Below are positions 1 to 11,065 of a stretch of 64,000 nucleotides of DNA, piece after piece (the stretch's first letter is position 1; every line of letters starts with the position of its first letter). Source of the stretch: Brachypterus glaber (taxonomy: Eukaryota; Arthropoda; Insecta; Coleoptera; Kateretidae); the NCBI GenBank assembly GCA_958510825.1, contig OY294047.1, forward strand, positions 49,335,365-49,399,364, given 5' to 3'. Position numbers and translations under genes: made by a program. The notes below the pieces were generated by a model. That model was given only the letters and a program-made list of their open reading frames with translations, ran no database searches and was not told the origin of the DNA.

Positions 1-8
1 AAGGCAAG

Positions 9-255
9 CCAATAACTCTTCTCTCTAGAATAGGCATTTCATTTCTAAAAACTGACAAAACCGTAGCCAACATATACATTTGTCTGTCCTACTCACACAG
101 CTTTGTTCTAACAGAGACAACAATAACAGTTACTGTTAACTGTTATTGTTCAGGCCTGAATATACCTACTATTTGTTTACAAACAAACCGAGATGTTGGC
201 GATACTTTATATTAACGGTATGCGTATTCTAGAGAGAAGAGTTATTAGTTCGTTG
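9..255. mobile_element. hAT-like miniature inverted-repeat element, copy A
   Basis: About 247 bp with imperfect terminal inverted repeats: AATAACTCTTCTCTCTAGAA at 11-30 is the reverse complement of the end of the element near 231-255. A second, better preserved copy lies at 62904-63157 and has an 8 bp target duplication. Here the flanks (AAGGCAAGC at 1-9, AAGCAAGC at 256-263) are only an approximate duplication. The centre carries a short palindrome around AACAGTTACTGTTAACTGTT. There is no coding capacity. Confidence 0.75.
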
Positions 256-357
256 AAGCAAGCATTCTATAGTTAAAATAGGTATTTGGAAAAAGGTAAT
301 TAATTATCACTGTTTCTTAATCTTAATGCGTACATTCTAATATTTTAAACAAGACCA

Positions 358-1790
358 GCTGAACAGTTGCAAGCACCTTGTCACAACATCGGCACTAGGC
401 TCTAATTTAAAACGTTATGAAATAGTAAGTTGTGTAAATAGGCAACCATTAATACACCTGCGTGTTGCATAATTTATTAAAGTTTGAAAGTCTGTATCTC
501 CAAAACGTTATATTCTAGCAAAAACTGTATAAAACATTTTTTGTAGGGATTGAAAAGAGCTTTCATTTGAAATAAATTTTTTGGAAATCGGTTTATAAAT
601 GAGTTATGCTAAAAAACGTTTTACTGCTTTAATCGCTAATATCTCGAAAACAATGTAATATTGTTTATAACATTTTTTGAGTAATTAAAAAAATCTTTGA
701 TATAGCTAAATTAATAAAATACAATAATAATTAACATAATTATAACCAAAAAAACGATAAAAATGGGAGTTTTACCCAATTTTTACCCCCTGACCCCCAA
801 TTGTTTACCTCCAAAATCTAAGCAGTTCTTCGAAATATGATATGATATCGATATCTTTTTTAGAAATGGAGTTATTGAGTTTACAGACAGACAGACGGAC
901 GCACATTTTTTTACCGATTTCGACTCAGAATGGTCTAAAACGTCGAGAAATATAAAAAAACATGGCCATAGATTTTGACTTTTCAGCGAAGATTTCAATA
1001 CATCGGCAATACATCCGCACTCTGAGTAGTACTAAGTGCCGCTGTAAAAAATACTTAATCTAAGGAAACTGTTGTGTAGAGTAATTTAAGATCCTTTTAC
1101 TTTTTACATCGGCACTTAGTGCTACTAAGAGTGCCGATGTATTGAAATCTTCGCCGAAAAGTCAAAATCTTTGACCACGTTTTTTTCACATTTCTCGACG
1201 TTTTAGACCATTCTGAGTCGAAATCTGTAAAAAAAAAAATTGCGTCCGTCTGTCTAACTCCATTTCTACATGAGATATCGACTTGTTGTTTTTTGCATAT
1301 TGTTTTTTATCGTATTCCGAAGAGATGATTAGATTTTGGGGGTAAACGATTGGGGGTAAGGGGGTAAAAATAGGGTAAAACTCCTATTTTTAGCGTTTTT
1401 TGTTTATAATTAAGGCAATTATTATTGTATTTGGATAATTTAGCACTTATATAAAAGATAATTTTAAAGTGGTCAAAAAATGTTATAAACAACGTTTTCC
1501 TAAAACGCATTGTCTTCGAGATGTTGGCGTGTAAAGCAGTAAAAGTTTTTTTTAGCATATCTCACATATTTATAACCCGATATCAAAAAATTATATTTTA
1601 AATAAAAGCTCTTTTTCAGCCCTATAAAAAATATATTATGCAGTTTTTTGCTGGAATATAATGTTTTAAAGATACAGAATTTAAAATCAAACAAAACACC
1701 TACTTTGAAATTTGCAAACTAGATGGCTCTAGTGTACAATAGTGCCGATGTTTTGACAGGGTGCTTGCAACGTTTCATCTAGTTCTTACT
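358..1790. mobile_element. Foldback element, two head-to-head copies of a GACAGAC-containing repeat
   Basis: The left half (358-1040) and the right half (about 1095-1790) are imperfect reverse complements of one another. The outer ends carry TTGCAAGCACCTTGTC and, in reverse, GACAGGGTGCTTGCAA; the centre carries CATCGGCAC and AGTGCCGATGT palindromes. Each half contains a GACAGACAGACGGACG stretch and the phrase TTTCGACTCAGAATGGTCTA. Single-orientation relatives lie at 16690-17420 and 24843-25330. The halves have diverged at many sites, so this is an old inverted pair or an old foldback transposon. No protein frame is conserved. Confidence 0.8.
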
Positions 1791-2332
1791 AGAATTGTTT
1801 GTCATTATCTGGAGCTCGTTTAGATGCATTAATCATTGCAGTTTGTGAAAAAAAATACGCTTAAATTGGTTTCCTTGAAATAAACATTTTGATAAATTGT
1901 TTATGAGCGACAAAGGATAAAGTAGATATAGGAGTTGACAAAAGTACTTAGCAGTTTTAAGATTATTTTTTAATGATGCCTTATCTTATAGCTCTTAAAA
2001 GAGCTGGTGACATTTTTAACAAGTTATTTTCTCACGGCTGAGTTTTAAATACTCTTAAAGTACATTCTTATTAAGATATTTACTTTTCGCCAGGTTCTGG
2101 ATTTGGTTCCTTTGGGTGCTGGAAGTCCCAAAAAGTGCTGAAGCGAGGTACCACAAAAACCTCTTTTTAACTTTCCAAGTCATACACATTATCATTTATT
2201 ATTGACCATTGTTAAGCGTTGTTTATTGACGATGGTCTAGAATGAACAAAAAATTAAAACTACTAACTTTTTTAAACTTATTTTTCAAATTGACAGCTAT
2301 GTCATTTGGAGTTACTAGCTTTAGGTAGTAGA

Positions 2333-2462
2333 AAAAATAGTATGCGAACTGTCTGTATGTGTTCTTGACTGATTTTTAGCCTCGACTCCATCTCAGCAAA
2401 AAAATACTTCAGTCTCGAACACAAGACTTAGTTCGCATACTAGGTACATAATATACTATTTT
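2333..2462. repeat. Asymmetric palindrome with TAGTAT-type ends
   Basis: The outer stem TAGTATGCGAACT (2338-2350) pairs with AGTTCGCATACTA (2430-2442). A second stem, GTGTTC.TGACTG (from 2359), pairs with CAGTCTCGAACAC. The outer flank is again ATAGTAT on the left and ATACTATTTT on the right. It belongs to the set of palindromes described in the findings. Confidence 0.7.
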
Positions 2463-2471
2463 CGGAGTAAT

Positions 2472-2615
2472 GGCATGTCCACAGTCTCGCATAAGAACGT
2501 AATACATAAGAATGCGATGCCGTGATTGGCTTGAAGTGCCGCCATGTATCTTGTAAGCCAATCACGGCATCGCATTCTTATGTTTTATGTTCTTATGCAA
2601 GCTTCTGAATAGGCC
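2472..2615. mobile_element. 144 bp palindromic miniature element, copy 1
   Basis: A near-complete palindrome: the left arm GGCATGTCCACAGTCTCGCA and the right arm TTATGCAAGCTTCTGAATAG fold together, with AAGCCAATCACGGCATCGCA on the right pairing with the left TGCGATGCCGTGATTGGCTT. Two further copies lie at 21847-21991 and 46591-46735. The three share the same arms but differ by point changes, as expected of independent insertions of one family. Confidence 0.85.
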
Positions 2616-3283
2616 TTAATGGTTAAAAACAGTTTTTGACATACGTACAAAGTCAAATGTAAATTTTTGAAAAATTTCTCATTAAATCAAAAAACTATTT
2701 TATAAATACTCAAATAATTAAATATGACATAATGAAGGCCTAGCGTACAAATGTGCTAAGTACGGTAACGGTTACGGTACTTTGACCATCGATATGTCAA
2801 AGGCACTTTGTGTGTAATAATTATACACAATAATTACACTGTAATTAAGAAAATAGTGATATATGTAATGCAAGAATGACTCGGTAAGCTTTTTGGAGTA
2901 CCTCACTTTGCCACCTATTAAGAGTGGCTTCTAGCAGCCAAAGGAACCGGATCCAGGACCTCGCGATCTAGAATTAGCTTAATTGGTAAGTACTTTAGGA
3001 CACAGTATGTCTTATGTAAAATTCAGCTGTAGAAAATTACTTAATGAAAACATTAACGACCGTTATTTGAAGACTTTAAGTATAATTTATATCTAAAATG
3101 ACAACTCAAAAGCCCCAATAATAAATTAATTTGTACTAGACAGTAATTTTTTAATTTTATGAAAGATTTTAAATTGTACCTGATGAAAAGGATGTCAAAT
3201 TTAATTAATGACTGTTAAGATTACTCTTTATTGATTTATTAATGGTGTAATTTTTAACGGAATATCAATGAAAATATTTTGTA

Positions 3284-3312
3284 CGAGGTACGACGCGTCG
3301 CGACGCTCGCAA
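3284..3312. repeat. CG-rich GACGCGTCGC motif
   Basis: CGACGCGTCGCGACG sits at 3291-3305 in otherwise very AT-rich DNA. The 10-mer GACGCGTCGC recurs at 4072-4081 and 43621-43630; at 43619 it is again followed by GAC. No gene surrounds it. Confidence 0.6.
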
Positions 3313-3424
3313 CAATTCAGTACTGTGACTTTAACAGTGTATATAGTAATAGTAAAAGTATAACATGTTTAAAAATTTAAATATTTATCAGTTCCTCTAA
3401 ATGTTTTCATGAAATTGTATAATT

Positions 3425-3512
3425 CAGGTCGATCCGGAAAATAGTACTTTTCCGAGACCATTTATAGGTCGAGGAAAAGTAACATTTTCCGGGAGACCTG
3501 TATACTATTTTA
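3425..3512. repeat. Short palindrome with CCGGAAAA arms
   Basis: CCGGAAAATAGTACTTTTCC (3433-3452) pairs with GGAAAAGTAACATTTTCCGG (3473-3492); GGTCGA/GAGACC extends the stem. It is followed by GTATACTATTTTA, the same ATACTATTTT flank seen beside other palindromes in this window. Confidence 0.7.
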
Positions 3513-4011
3513 TTCGCAATTATTTTTATTTAAAAATAAACTATTTCTTTTTGAACCTAGATGTTTGAATTCAAATAAAGAAAATAATACTATAATAATT
3601 TGAGTTTTAGTTATTTTCATATTTAACACAAATCATTTTTCCTGCATTTTACAAGAAAAACACAATAATATAAAACTGCGTTATGCAGAAAAAAACAACC
3701 ACAAAAAACATTTGTTGATAGCTCACAAGACAACGTTTATAACATTTATTATCCTTCTCAGTCTCAACAGTAAAAAACATTGACTAAAACTGAACAATTT
3801 AAGTCTTTTATCCAATACATACAGATAATAAGACAATTGCCAGCTTTATTTTAAATAGATAAACTCAATAATAACTCCCGCGTGGCTTTTACTTTAAGTG
3901 GATAATTATTTATTTTACCCACTCAACTGTCACTTGTCAAATTATTTTCTTGTAAATGTCATTAAAATTTTTAATAAAAATATAAATTCCTAAGCTATTT
4001 ATTGGATAAAA

Positions 4012-4130
4012 CCTTGTATGGTACTCATGGGTAAACCGATCTTGCCCTCTCGAAAATTAACCTGCTTGGCTGACGCGTCGCAGGTTAATTTTCTCATGCG
4101 CAATATCTTACTTTACCCACTAGTACCACA
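4012..4130. repeat. Asymmetric palindrome, ACTCAT arm against ACTAGT arm
   Basis: GGTACTCATGGGTAAA (4020-4035) pairs with TTTACCCACTAGTACC (4112-4127). The inner stem CGAAAATTAACCTGC pairs with GCAGGTTAATTTTC around a GGCTGACGCGTC core. At the one mismatched site one arm has ACTCAT where the other, inverted, has ACTAGT. Confidence 0.7.
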
Positions 4131-4783
4131 AATAACTATTAAATAAAATGTATTAGATTATATTCGTTTGGACTATCGTGACAACAGCAGTTCAGCGATC
4201 TTGCTTAACGATATTTTAATCGGTGGCGCCACCTAGCGGAAATTATTGATTTAAATGCAGACCAGTAATATTTAGTTTACAGGTCTAGACCAATAATCTC
4301 GTACTTCGCGAGCTTTATTAACATATGTAATGTATGTATTACACATACAGTTGGGAATAAAATATTATAATTTAACATGTACAATAAATGGTAAAACGTA
4401 GGGAAATTTTTGTCTTTTTAATCTATTTTCATTATTATAATTTAACATTATTTTTTCCAGTGTATAATTTATACGCTCGTAACGTAAGTTAATAATTTTC
4501 AATTATGTTATTTAAAATTACCCAAGAGAGGTAATTTTCCTCGTATTATCAGTCAAAATCAAGCGTAATAATCAGATTATCTGGTAGTCTATCGCCATGA
4601 CGCGCGCCATATTACCGGGAAATTTTTATTCAATTACACCGTTTGATGCCTGAATATTCAACTGATAGCGTTTAGTACAAAACGCAACGAAATAACGCCA
4701 GGCTTAGCGAATAGTAACCGCTAATTAACATCGAGATGGTTTTTAATTACCACCAAATTCATAAACATGAAGTAAAAAGAAGT

Positions 4784-5085
4784 AAGGACAGAAATTTTTA
4801 ATTTTAAACAAAATTATAAAAATATTAATTTATTATTCCATCAATCTATTTTCTAATCATCGTGCAGAGTGACATTGGTAGACTGGCAGTTTCGGGTTGC
4901 TGGCCCTCGTTAGTAACAAGAGTCAACTCTGCACGCTAAGAAAACGTTTTTAGACTTTATTCGCAAAAGGAATATAGTCATTAGATTGATGTAGACTTGT
5001 GCGCCATCTATTGCTAGATGTAGACAACTACTCATACCTCTCCTAGTCTGGAGACTTAGAATGGTAGCAAGTAGGAGGCTTGTCC
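4784..5085. repeat. Dispersed repeat of the GGACAGAAATTTTTAA family, copy 1
   Basis: This stretch matches 9193-9470 almost base for base apart from scattered changes: TTATTATTCCATCAATCTAT, a GCAGAGTGACATTGGTAGAC block, then GTGCGCCATCTATTGCTAGA and CATACCTCTCCTAGTCTGGA. The left end also matches 9509-9560. It has a terminal repeat on one side only, so it is probably a 3'-varied member of the family whose short palindromic form is at 9509-9708. Confidence 0.75.
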
Positions 5086-5959
5086 AAACTTATTATAAAA
5101 TATAAAATAGTCCATAAGAATACCTAAAAGACCAAAAAACTCTAAGTTGTTTCTTTACATGTAACTCATTATAAAAATGAAAAATATTATAGATGATGAT
5201 GATAAATATTTTAGATGCTACTATAAAATTAGCATAATTCGATTTTGTTATTTTAATTCTTTATCAATTTTAACGTAAAAATATAAAATACATAAAACTG
5301 AAGACATGAAATTTTAATTCAATAAAAATATTAAACGACCATATTTTAAAAATTCTTTTTAAAAATAATATTATGGCTTTACCCACGAACCCAGTTTAAT
5401 TTTCTCCAACCATTTTCCATCCTACTGCATTTACAGTTTTATTGAAACTGAGGTTAATAAAAATATCATTGCTTAAAGAAAGGTCGCAGCAACCTTGGAC
5501 TAATCTTTAATAATCTTATAAGGAATAATAAGGAATATAATCACTTAATTTTTTTATAATAATTGATTTGGGGACAGCCGCTGATTATTTTTGGAGCAAA
5601 ACGAAAAAATCATCGGGGCGCTTGTTAAGAAAATTCGATTCTCATTTGTTTTTACATTTTTTTCCTTGTATGTTTTATTTTATTACGGATATCGGGAGGT
5701 AATTTTTTTAAGCAATTTTGTAGAATATCTTTGTTTTTATTTTCATTTGCTTTTAAGATAGTTAAAATTAAAATTGACAAAACTTATGTTTTAATCAAGT
5801 CTGCCATCGTAGCCTGTTGAGATATTTAAAATTTTTAAAATAATTTAAAATTAGCCATCTACAAATTTTTTAGGAGCGCCTATGTTCAGCTCTTTATGAT
5901 ATGATAAACTGCGCATGCGCTGATCGTTTTTCAATATGTTATTTTAAATAAAAAACATT

Positions 5960-6070
5960 TTTTTACAAAAAAAAAACACCAAACAGACGTCAAACCAACG
6001 TTAACGTAAACCAAGGCCCCCTCATTAAAAAAAAAGTCCAAACCAAGAAAAAACCAAAACAAACTCCTGC
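5960..6070. repeat. A/C-rich dispersed repeat (CCAAACC type), copy 1
   Basis: The phrase AACACCAAAC, then TTAACGTAAACCAA and GCCCCC followed by CATTAAAAAA, recurs at 19727-19800. The intervening A/C-rich DNA is made of loosely repeated CCAAAC words. Confidence 0.55.
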
Positions 6071-7374
6071 ACAGAGAGCTGCATTTAGGCTCTTGTAATT
6101 TTTTGTTAGAAAATTAGTACTGTAAGCGCCAGAACACAATATGTATACACTAAAACTAAGTTCGTGTTGGTACTAAGTTGTGGTTTGATCTATATTTAAC
6201 TTGTATTGCCTTTTCCGGGACACTGCATATAATACACCTGTGTATTGTGGAATATGTTTAAATTTGCGGACACATTTGTGGAATTTATACCATGTAATTA
6301 ATTACTTAGTGTTCTATTAATTATTTGCAATCATGCCTAATATACATTGAATTGCTCCTATTGAAATACTTGAATATACCTAATAAACTATTTCAGCTCA
6401 AATATTATTTAGGCTCACCATGCTTTTGTGATTGTATCAAATTAAACTGAGGAGTTAAACGGAAAAACTTATCATATCCAAAAGGAATTGAACTGCAAAA
6501 CTCGACATATCCAGTTTTTTTGAAAAATCAGATTTTGACTATTGGGTAAAATACCTGTATGCTGTACTGATAAGTAAAAATACCTTACCCCTACGATGGT
6601 TTTTTTACCCCTCTTTTCTTTAATCAAAAATCGTGCTTATTATTTGCTTTTTAATTTATAAAATATAATTTATTTGTGGATTAATACGTTATAATTAAGA
6701 GGTATTAAATATAAATTAAATTCTCTCCCTAAATATCAATTCGTGATACTATGTTAGGTACAGGTGCTTTTTTTTAAATTTTACTTATATTAAGGCAGAC
6801 TACAGATAGATTTTTAACTAACGCAAGGTTTTCCCGCTTTTTATCTGTTGCGATATAGGAAAGTAAAAGTAAAAAAAATAAGTAGTTTTTTTAAATAATA
6901 AAAAATCACTTTTTTCTTCAAGCGTACTAAAATGTTGATATTTTATAAATGAACACACTAGTTAGAAGTGATCTATTTTTTTACAGTAAAAAAATGGGTT
7001 CATTTTTGTACGCCGTAAAAAAAGTTAGTTAGCACAACCACCACTGGCGGCAGCACTCTTTGACTTTGATGACAGCTATACTTTAAACTTGTTTGTTTAT
7101 TATGTAAACAGGTGGTTGACTCGAGATTCTGTGCAAAAACCTTGTGTGAAATTGATTAAAAATGATTGAGGAAGAATGCTACATTAGACAAGTTCGAAAT
7201 CGCGAAAAGTGTACGATTTAGCCTACGAAAAACATTTAAAATGAGCTAAGGAAGGTTTAAATTTATATCTAAAAGGTTTTATTGGCCTATTTTAATAAAA
7301 GAAAGATAAATGTATTGCTGAATAAATGAAATTCAAAAATTAATATTTTAAAAAAATATATAGGATGCTTGAAG

Positions 7375-7516
7375 AAAAAATAGTATGTTTCATACAGAGG
7401 AAAAGTGCTTTTTTTACTTGTCTGTAGTTCCCAGACTCCGCTTCGCGTCGTCCGTAAATTCTACAGACTAGTAAAAATAAGCTTCAGTTTTCCTCTTAGT
7501 AAAACAATATACTATT
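7375..7516. repeat. Long palindrome with a TCCGCTTCGCG core
   Basis: TAGTATGTTTCATACAGAGG (7381-7400) pairs with CCTCTTAGTAAAACAATATACTA on the right, and ACTTGTCTGTAG pairs with CTACAGACTAGT. The loop is the CG-rich CTCCGCTTCGCGTCGTCCG. A copy of only the right half lies at 9746-9805, with the same TTCCTCTTAGTAAAACAATA. Confidence 0.75.
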
Positions 7517-7710
7517 ATTTTACAATATTCATTAAAGTATTAAAAGGCATTAAAAATTCAAAAAAGTCTAGAGCTTGAACTAAATCCATTCATTTGCATA
7601 AATTAGCTAGAAAAGTTGGATGTTTTTCTTAAATTTTAATAACATTGTACCAGAATTACTGTTTTATTAAAAGTGCATCGTAAAAATAAAGTTAAGCGTT
7701 TTATAGTTTT

Positions 7711-8250
7711 ATATATGAAGGGCTGAGGGGAACAAGATTCATAATATCTTTCTTATTTTTAAAAGGTTCAAAAAAGGTCTTGTTCACCAGACGAAACAAA
7801 CATTTCCTCGTTCGCATTTCGTGTGTGTTTCAACTTTCATCACTTTTTTAAGGTTAGCAACAAAATGCGACCTGGCCGAGTCAAACCAGCCCCAGATTCG
7901 GATTCAGCGACCCCAAAAACGTATGGAAATGTTTGTCTCGTCTAGGGAAACATACCTTTTTTTTGTGCCTGTGTTATTAATACGATTTCCATTAAAAGAA
8001 TCGACTCTTAAAATTGCAGACCTATATGATAGAGATTTCCAAATCGAGTTCAAGGTCACAAACTTTTTTTATTTTGGCGCCCTAAACCCTACTTAATAAA
8101 GCCAAAACAAAACTCCCTGAATTATTTCCAGGTAAAGCTGCTTTTATTGACCTGACTGTATTAAATGAAAACTCTACCTTATCATAGAATAACCGGGATC
8201 TGGTTGTTAAACGTGGCCTATGTACCTTGTTCCCCTAAGCCCTTCATATA
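7711..8250. mobile_element. 540 bp inverted-repeat element
   Basis: The ends ATATATGAAGGGCTGAGGGG (7711-7730) and CCCCTAAGCCCTTCATATAT (8231-8250) are inverted copies with one mismatch, and the match continues inward through AACAAG. The interior includes a piece of the GATTCAGCGACC family (about 7870-7915) also present at 14785, 18524 and 61700. No transposase frame is visible. Confidence 0.75.
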
Positions 8251-8495
8251 TGCATACCCAGTAAAATTTTTACTATGTGTATTCAGTCTTGCCAAACTAG
8301 TTAAAAATTTAATTTAATTGTAGATTATAATCAAATTATTTAGAATTTATTTAAATTTAATTTGGCTGAAAATTTCATAATTTAATTTTAAAATCGACCG
8401 AATAAAATTAAATGTAGTTCTATTATACGATGTAGAAAATACAGAAAATATAAAAAACTGGTAAATAATAAAAAAAAGGATAAAATCCTTCAGTA

Positions 8496-8580
8496 CTAAT
8501 AAGGGGACGTCCATAAAGTATGTGACGCTTTTTTTACCGGTTTTCACCCCCTCCTCCATATGTCACGTCAAGTCCTTTAA
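8496..8580. repeat. GTCCATAAA-TATGTGACG type repeat fragment
   Basis: AAGGGGACGTCCATAAAGTA followed by TGTGACG, a poly-T tract and CACCCCCTCC resembles the end of the larger copies at 13820-14170 and 57837-58165. A wide range of insect genomes carry similar 'GTCCATAAATTACGT' repeats; that parallel is from general knowledge and was not checked. Confidence 0.5.
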
Positions 8581-8594
8581 TTATAAACATACAC

Positions 8595-9178
8595 AACGTG
8601 TCAAAAGTCTGCCCCCCTTAGTTTTTGAACGGCTTAAGATATCAACTTGAAATCTGGAGTACATCAATGACATAACCCAAGCAATTTTTTGCTATATATT
8701 TGGTATGCTTAGAGTGCACAATGGAGACAGGGGGACAAGGGTGGATTTTTTTTTTAAATGGACAGGGGGCTCGTGTAATACATAATTTTAAAGCCCACAT
8801 ATTTTTTTATTTTTTTCGGCGCAATTTTTGATTAAAATAGGGTTAAAAATGGTAATTTTCGTTAAAATTTATTATAAAAAAAATCATACAATTTTTGAAA
8901 AATGTTTTTTTTCATGATGCAAATGCATCAATTATACTTTTAAACTAATTTTGAATGATAAATAAAATTTTACAAATAAATATTAAAAAATTGTATTTTT
9001 ATCAAAAAAAAAAATATTGAAAAATGAAAACCTTAAAAAAGGTATAAAAAATAAAAATTATATAGTCGAATAGAGAATCTTATAAGCGTTTAAATGATGT
9101 ATCATAAGTGTTTTAAATTTCAAGTTGATATCTTAAGCCGTTTAAAAGTTAAAGGCGGGCGGACTTTTGACACGCTCT
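8595..9178. mobile_element. 584 bp element with about 55 bp terminal inverted repeats
   Basis: GTGTCAAAAGTCTGCCCCCC at the left pairs with GCGGGCGGACTTTTGACACG at the right. Both continue through the phrase TAAGATATCAACTTGAAAT and its inverse ATTTCAAGTTGATATCTTAA. The interior is AT-rich with no frame. Related half-elements lie at about 15290-15490 and 40590-40920. Confidence 0.8.
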
Positions 9179-9192
9179 GTATAAATAGTAAA

Positions 9193-9470
9193 TAAAAATT
9201 AATAATTTATTATTCCATCAATCTATTTTCTAATCATCGTATAGAGTGATATTGGTAGACTGACAGTTTAGGGCTGCTGGCCCTCTTCAGTACCAAGAGT
9301 CAACACTGCACGCTGATTAAGAAAACGTATTTAGACTTTATTCGCAAAAGAAATATAGTCATTAGATTGATGTAGAGTTGTGCGCCATCTATTGCTAGAT
9401 GTAGACAACACATACCTCTCCTAGTCTGGAGAGTTTAAATGGTAGCAAGTTGAAGACGTGTGTGTTTCAA
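9193..9470. repeat. Dispersed repeat of the GGACAGAAATTTTTAA family, copy 2
   Basis: Direct-orientation match to 4820-5085, sharing TTATTATTCCATCAATCTAT, GTGCGCCATCTATTGCTAGA and ATACCTCTCCTAGTCTGGAG. It lies 15 bases after the element ending near 9178 and just before the palindromic relative at 9509. Confidence 0.75.
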
Positions 9471-9508
9471 GCACATAGTACCACTAACGAGTGGTTAGAC
9501 GTAGAGTT

Positions 9509-9708
9509 AGTAATGACAGAAATTTTTAATTTTAAACAAAATTATAAAAATATTAATATTTTATTCCATCAATCTATTTTCTAATCATCGTACAGAGTGA
9601 TCAATCAATCTACCAATGTAGATTGATGGAATAATAAATTAATATCTTTATAATTTTTGATTAAAATTAAAAATGTCTGTCATTACATTAAGTTGACAAT
9701 GTAGATAA
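9509..9708. mobile_element. 200 bp palindromic miniature element with TA flanks
   Basis: ATGACAGAAATTTTTAATTT on the left is matched by AAATTAAAAATGTCTGTCAT in inverse on the right, and the arms continue through ATTCCATCAATCTA. It is flanked by TA on both sides, as expected of Tc1/mariner-type insertion. The short centre around GAGTGATCAATCAATC suggests an internal deletion relative to the 4784 and 9193 copies. Confidence 0.8.
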
Positions 9709-9745
9709 GATGATAATAAAAAATTATATTAGCACTTCAATTTTT

Positions 9746-9805
9746 TTGTAAATTCTACAGATTAAAAGCTTCACTTTTCCTCTTAGTAAAACAATATACT
9801 ATTAA
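9746..9805. repeat. Right half-copy of the palindrome at 7375
   Basis: AAATTCTACAG, then AAAAGCTTCACTTTTCCTCT and TAGTAAAACAATATACTATT match the right arm of 7375-7516. The left arm is missing, so this copy cannot form the hairpin. Confidence 0.7.
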
Positions 9806-9896
9806 TATCCAAATTTAAAAAAATCTCGTCCAAAACCAAAAAAGTTATAGTGGAAAAAACTATTAAAAAATCTTCGAGTTGAACATATCGTCGCCT

Positions 9897-10112
9897 TCCT
9901 TACAAAGGGGCTTATCTCAAAAAATTGCTAAAATGAGTTAGACCCTTGGGTGGCATCAAAACCGTAACCCTGATTAATAATAATATTATTAATTAGTCCA
10001 AAAGTCCAAACCCTGATCAATAATAATGTTATTAATCAGGGTTACTGTTTTGATGCCACCCAAGGGTCTAACTCAATTTCACAATTTTTTTAGATTAGCC
10101 CCTTTGTAAGGA
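9897..10112. mobile_element. 216 bp long-hairpin element
   Basis: TCCTTACAAAGGGGCTTATC at the left and GCCCCTTTGTAAGGA at the right begin arms that remain complementary for about 95 bases, through GTTAGACCCTTGGGTGGCAT. The spacer is only about 20 bases. A full-length transcript would fold into one rod-like hairpin. There is no coding capacity. Confidence 0.8.
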
Positions 10113-10789
10113 TATTATTAAAAATCACAAAAAATGAGATAAGCGAAGATAAGTACCAAATTAAAAAAAAAAGAATCAAATATATAATAAATACACTATA
10201 AGAGAAAGTCAAATGATCGAGATAGAAAACTATTGTACCGTCATTAGCGGTTGTTTTTTAAAATTCACTAAATTCACGGTCAACAACAGCCGATAATACA
10301 GATAACCTACGGAAGTCGGTAATAAAGATTACTATTGCTTTCCCAAATCAATTTTGTAAAAATGGGGAAAAGCTCTGTATTTTTATTTAAAACTTTAAGT
10401 TTATTCACCAAAAGATAAAACAAATTTTTAAAGTCTAACAAGTGGGTTATCTAACCCGCACATTAATTAAAAATAACAATATATGAATCGAAATTTTAAT
10501 TAAATGTAAAATTTGTTAAACTTTAAAAATATGAAATTTTATCTTTTGCTAAATAAACCTATATAATTAAAAAAACACTTTGCTTTGATTTTTATATATT
10601 TTATTTTAAACGTAAATAGGAAATTAAAATAATTATGTCAACAGTTAACTTTTTATTATAAATAAATATATATATATGAGGAGTAAACATTTGCCTTCAT
10701 ATATAATTGAGGGTCATACACAATATACTGCCTAAGGGCAGAACACATTTGCAAAGTTTTTATAATTAGTATTCCTACATTTAAACGAT

Positions 10790-11065
10790 AAACAGTTAAA
10801 CCGATAAGCTTCTCTGGCCAGGGGCTATCCCAGCCCTAAACAGCTGTTTAAGGCTAGCTCAGTTAAACTGATAAGCTCTTTTCGATAGGGGCCATCCCTG
10901 CCCTAAACATATCAGTAAAAATGGTAAGAAGCTTTTTAGGGCATTTGTCCCAGCCCTAAACAGCTCAGTCAAAAAGTTTTTTTGTGTAGGGGCTGTCCCT
11001 GCCCTAAATAGCTCAGTCAAAATAATAAGAAGCTTTTCAAGACAGAGCCAGTCCCTGCCTTTAGC
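10790..11065. repeat. Minisatellite, about five units of roughly 50-60 bp
   Basis: Units run as AGCTCAGT(T/C)AAA...GATAAGC...TAGGGGC(C/T)(A/G)TCCC(T/A)GCCCTAAACA. CCCTAAACA or CCCTAAATA ends units at about 10848, 10908, 10963 and 11011. Unit lengths and internal sequence vary. The minus-strand reading frame through it (10859-11182) merely repeats the word LTELFRAG and is not a gene. Confidence 0.8.

Larger units (their letters stand above)
2089..2963. mobile_element. Inverted-repeat element with two nested palindromes
   Basis: The ends at 2089-2155 and about 2895-2963 are imperfect reverse complements. The left end reads CCAGGTTCTGGATTTGGTTC; the right end inverted reads GAGGTCCTGGATCCGGTTCC. 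Both continue through CTTTGG(G/C)TGCT and, further in, GAGGTAC. The interior holds two separate palindromic elements (2333-2462 and 2472-2615). A lone copy of this terminus occurs at about 60737-60775 (CAGGTCCTGGATACGG). No transposase frame is visible, so it is non-autonomous. Confidence 0.7.
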
